Below are positions 61,228 through 64,000 of a stretch of DNA of 64,000 bases, piece after piece. The notes below the pieces were generated by a model. That model had not been told where the DNA came from. It ran no database searches and saw only the letters and a program-made list of their open reading frames with translations. The stretch covers positions 62,001 to 126,000 of the forward strand of contig NZ_MLFR01000008.1 of the NCBI RefSeq assembly GCF_002095475.1. Reading direction: 5' to 3'. Made by a program: the position numbers and the translations under genes. Numbering within the stretch: the stretch's first letter is position 1; each line of letters begins with the position of its first letter. The stretch is from Pantoea rwandensis (GTDB lineage: Bacteria; Pseudomonadota; Gammaproteobacteria; Enterobacterales; Enterobacteriaceae).

Positions 61228-63138
61228 GTGGCAGACGATTTTGCAACTGAAGGCGCGTTGGCGCAGGCGATTCCAGGTTTTAAACCGCGTGCAGCACAGC
61301 GCGAGATGGCGCAAGCCGTCACGGAAGCGGTCAACAATGGCGGAGAGCTGGTGGTAGAAGCGGGAACCGGCACCGGAAAAACCTATGCTTATTTGGCGCC
61401 AGCCTTGCGCGCAAAAAAGAAGGTCATTGTTTCCACCGGTTCTAAAGCGTTGCAGGATCAGCTCTATAACCGCGATCTACCTACCATTGCGCGTGCGCTG
61501 AAATTCAGCGGCAAAACCGCGTTACTTAAAGGACGTTCTAACTATTTATGCCTCGAACGTCTTGAGCAGCAGAACCAAACCGGCGGCGATCTGACCGTGC
61601 AAGCGTTGGGCGATTTAATCAATGTGCGTAGTTGGTCGTCCCAAACGGTGGATGGTGACGTCAGTAGCTGTTCCGGCGTGGCTGAAGACAGCCCGATTTG
61701 GCCTTTTGTCACCAGCACCAACGATAATTGCCTTGGCAGTGATTGCCCACTGTACAAAGATTGTTTCGTGGTGAAAGCGCGTAAAAAGGCGATGGACGCG
61801 GATGTGGTGGTGGTCAACCATCATCTGTTTCTTGCCGATTTGGTGGTGAAAGAGGGCGGATTCGGTGAGCTAATCCCGGAAGCGGATGTAATGATCTTCG
61901 ATGAAGCCCATCAGTTACCCGATATTGCCAGCCAATATTTTGGTCAGCAGCTTTCAAGTCGCCAACTACAAGACCTCGCCAAAGACATCATCATTGCCTA
62001 TCGCACCGAAGTGCGTGACGTTCAACAGTTGCAGAAATCCGCTGACCGTCTCGCTCAGTGCGCGCAGGATTTCCGTTTAACACTGGGCGAGCCGGGTTTT
62101 CGTGGCAACCTGCGCGACCTGCTGAGTGATAACAACATCATGCGGATGTTTACGCTGTTAGATGATGCGCTTGAGCTGTGTTATGACGTGATCAAGCTGT
62201 CGCTCGGACGTTCGGCACTGTTAGATGCGGCATTTGAACGTGCAGCGCTGTATCGCACCCGCTTGAAACGCCTGCGTGCCATTGATGAGCCTGGCTTCAG
62301 CTATTGGTATGAATGCACCAGCCGCCATTTCACGCTGGCGCTGACGCCACTGTCTGTCGCAGAACGTTTTCGTGAAGTGATGGACAACCGTAAAGCGGCT
62401 TGGGTATTTACCTCCGCCACGCTGGCCGTCAATGAACAGATGAGCCACTTCTCCAGTCGACTCGGTGTTGATAAAGCCACCACGCTTATCCTCGACAGTC
62501 CGTTCGATTATGCACAGCAAGCGCTGTTGTGTGTGCCACGCAATATGCCAGAACCTAATCAACCCGGCGGGGCACGTCAGTTAGCGCGCATGATGAAACC
62601 GCTGATTGATGCCAATAAAGGACGCTGTTTCTTCCTGTGTACCTCACACAAGATGATGCGCGAGCTGGCGGCTGAATTCCGTGCTTCCATGACGTTACCC
62701 GTGTTGTTGCAGGGCGAAACCAGTAAGGGACAGCTGCTGAAGCAATTCCTCGATGCAGGTAATGCGTTGTTGGTTGCTACCAGTAGCTTCTGGGAAGGTG
62801 TCGATGTACGCGGTGATGCGCTGTCGTTGGTGATCATCGATAAGCTGCCATTCACTTCGCCAGAAGATCCGCTGCTAAAAGCGCGCATGGAAGATTGCCG
62901 CTTACGTGGTGGCGATCCCTTCAATGATGTGCAACTACCTGACGCGGTGATTACCCTGAAACAGGGTGTTGGCCGCTTGATTCGTGATACAGAGGACCGC
63001 GGTGTATTAGTGATTTGTGACCAGCGTTTGGTGTCACGACCCTATGGCGGGCTGTTTCTCAACAGTTTACCGCCCACGCCACGTACTCGTGACCTTAACC
63101 GCGCGATTGCATTCGTTCGCCAGGTAGAGAATCACTAA
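61228..63138 (+). CDS. yoaA: Superfamily 2 iron-sulfur helicase YoaA, GTG start
   Basis: XPD/DinG-type 5'-3' DNA helicase that in E. coli works with the polymerase chi subunit on damaged forks. The 636-residue protein has Walker A EAGTGTGKTYAYL (about 42-54), four Fe-S cysteines (CSGVAEDS region, CLGSDCPLYKDC), DEAH box IFDEAHQL and the C-terminal QGVGRLIRD motif VI. GTG at 61228 gives the E. coli length. No valid LexA box precedes it. Confidence 0.96.
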   Translation: MADDFATEGALAQAIPGFKPRAAQREMAQAVTEAVNNGGELVVEAGTGTGKTYAYLAPALRAKKKVIVSTGSKALQDQLYNRDLPTIARALKFSGKTALLKGRSNYLCLERLEQQNQTGGDLTVQALGDLINVRSWSSQTVDGDVSSCSGVAEDSPIWPFVTSTNDNCLGSDCPLYKDCFVVKARKKAMDADVVVVNHHLFLADLVVKEGGFGELIPEADVMIFDEAHQLPDIASQYFGQQLSSRQLQDLAKDIIIAYRTEVRDVQQLQKSADRLAQCAQDFRLTLGEPGFRGNLRDLLSDNNIMRMFTLLDDALELCYDVIKLSLGRSALLDAAFERAALYRTRLKRLRAIDEPGFSYWYECTSRHFTLALTPLSVAERFREVMDNRKAAWVFTSATLAVNEQMSHFSSRLGVDKATTLILDSPFDYAQQALLCVPRNMPEPNQPGGARQLARMMKPLIDANKGRCFFLCTSHKMMRELAAEFRASMTLPVLLQGETSKGQLLKQFLDAGNALLVATSSFWEGVDVRGDALSLVIIDKLPFTSPEDPLLKARMEDCRLRGGDPFNDVQLPDAVITLKQGVGRLIRDTEDRGVLVICDQRLVSRPYGGLFLNSLPPTPRTRDLNRAIAFVRQVENH

Positions 63139-63189
63139 TTTTGCCTGGCTGTGTTAAGATGCGCGCCATTTTGATTCTCAGAGGTTGTT

Positions 63190-63888
63190 ATGTCTGCCCG
63201 AATTTTAGCCTTGGACACGGCGACAGAAGCCTGTTCTGCCGCTCTGCTCAATCAGCAGCAGATCGATGCACGCTTTGAAATTGCGCCACGCGATCATACC
63301 CAACGTATATTGCCACTTGTACAGGATCTGTTGCAGGTGCAGCAGCTGGAACTGACCGCGCTGGATGCGCTGGCATTCGGGCGTGGTCCGGGAAGTTTCA
63401 CAGGCGTACGTATTGGCATTGGTATCGCGCAAGGGCTGGCTCTCGGGGCGAACCTGCCGATGATTGGCGTTTCATCTCTGGCGACCATGGCGCAAGGTGC
63501 CTGGCGTCTGACCGGTGCCACTCGCGTGCTGGCGGCGATTGATGCGCGCATGGGTGAAGTTTACTGGGCTGAATATCAGCGCGATGCTAACGGCGAATGG
63601 CAGGGTGCGGAAACCGAAGCCGTGTTGAAACCGGAAGCGGCAGAGGCACGAATTGCGCTACTGGCCGGCGAATGGGCAACGGTGGGCACGGGCTGGGAAG
63701 CGTATCCCCATCTTCTCAGCTCCGCGAACGCCAAGCTTATTACTACTAACGTGACGCTTCCCGCAGCGGAAGATATGTTGCCGCTGGCACTGAGTGCCTG
63801 GCAGCGCGGCGAATACGTTGCGGTGGAAAATGCCGAGCCAGTTTACCTGCGAAATGAGGTGGCCTGGAAAAAGTTGCCTGGCCGTTAA
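63190..63888 (+). CDS. tsaB: tRNA t6A synthesis factor TsaB
   Basis: Partner of TsaD, TsaC and TsaE in making N6-threonylcarbamoyl-adenosine-37. The 232-residue ASKHA-fold protein begins [16 protein letters not shown] and contains [20 protein letters not shown], the family glycine motif. It follows yoaA by 51 bases, as in E. coli. Confidence 0.97.
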   Translation: MSARILALDTATEACSAALLNQQQIDARFEIAPRDHTQRILPLVQDLLQVQQLELTALDALAFGRGPGSFTGVRIGIGIAQGLALGANLPMIGVSSLATMAQGAWRLTGATRVLAAIDARMGEVYWAEYQRDANGEWQGAETEAVLKPEAAEARIALLAGEWATVGTGWEAYPHLLSSANAKLITTNVTLPAAEDMLPLALSAWQRGEYVAVENAEPVYLRNEVAWKKLPGR

Positions 63889-63947
63889 GCACCACGCAAC
63901 TAATCGCTAACTGCCCAGTCTAACTGAGAAATAACAGGAGAAGTGCT

Positions 63948-64000
63948 ATGCCAATAAGTCGTAAAGGGATGTCTGGCGCTCTGTTAGCCTGCGCGTTGCT
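63948..64000 (+). CDS. yeaY: Start of a probable Slp-family lipoprotein (YeaY position), cut by window end
   Basis: ACAGGAG precedes an ATG and only 17 codons (MPISRKGMSGALLACALL) are visible: a basic start followed by a hydrophobic stretch typical of a signal peptide. In E. coli the gene after tsaB is yeaY, an Slp-family outer-membrane lipoprotein. Identity is inferred from position. Confidence 0.5.
   Translation, partial: MPISRKGMSGALLACAL

Overview
This window is chromosomal backbone from a member of the Enterobacterales. Nearly every protein reads as a close relative of an Escherichia coli K-12 protein, and gene order follows the E. coli interval running from cutC and cmoAB through ruvABC, znuABC, zwf/eda, purT, pphA, letAB, proQ/prc, kdgR, cspC and manXYZ to tsaB. 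Several differences (mdfA next to pykA, no edd between zwf and eda, no mntP beside rlmA, no mgrB beside yobH) suggest an Erwiniaceae genome of the Pantoea/Erwinia type. That genus-level guess is inference from synteny and protein flavour, not proof. I see no prophage, insertion sequence, CRISPR array, tRNA or rRNA gene.

Layout. 1-6285: end of cutC, an unrecognised exported protein, gldA, a LysE-family exporter, cmoB-cmoA (tRNA wobble modification) and yecE. 6520-12208: aspS-nudB, a repeat-rich gap, yebC-ruvC, then SOS-controlled ruvAB. 12270-17301: Zur-controlled divergent znuCB/znuA, then mepM and lpxM (cell wall and lipid A). 17367-25035: mdfA, pykA, hexR, zwf, eda, purT. This is a central carbon block with recognisable HexR, KdgR, CRP-like and PurR operators. 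25197-30712: yebE, ptrB, exoX, holE, yobA-yebZ-yebY. 30855-32842: the SdsR small RNA followed by the most accessory-looking part of the window: an orphan lipoprotein, two tiny membrane proteins, an acidic 92-residue protein, a Fur-box-like palindrome and a perfect hairpin. 32926-43576: pphA, rsmF, letB-letA (lipid transport), msrC, proQ-prc, htpX. 43622-49625: yebQ, kdgR, yobH, yebO, a metallo-beta-lactamase-fold hydrolase, yobF-cspC, rlmA. 49622-54931: yobD, manZYX and yoaE. 55178-64000: an EAL phosphodiesterase, sdaA, a frameshifted nudL, pabB, yoaH, yoaB, yoaA, tsaB and the start of a probable Slp-family lipoprotein.

How genes connect. KdgR is encoded here and a KdgR-type operator lies upstream of eda; HexR is encoded here and its box precedes the divergent zwf. 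Because edd is missing between zwf and eda, eda probably serves hexuronate/pectin breakdown rather than a local Entner-Doudoroff operon. manXYZ has a textbook-like NagC/Mlc operator with a CRP site 24 bp upstream. ruvAB has a LexA box that doubles as the stem of the ruvC terminator.

I found no convincing new multi-gene system. The points most worth checking are the frameshift in nudL, the apparent premature stop in yobF, the zwf-eda arrangement, the Fur-box/hairpin region before pphA, the leader ORF coupled to yoaE, and several structured intergenic repeats.
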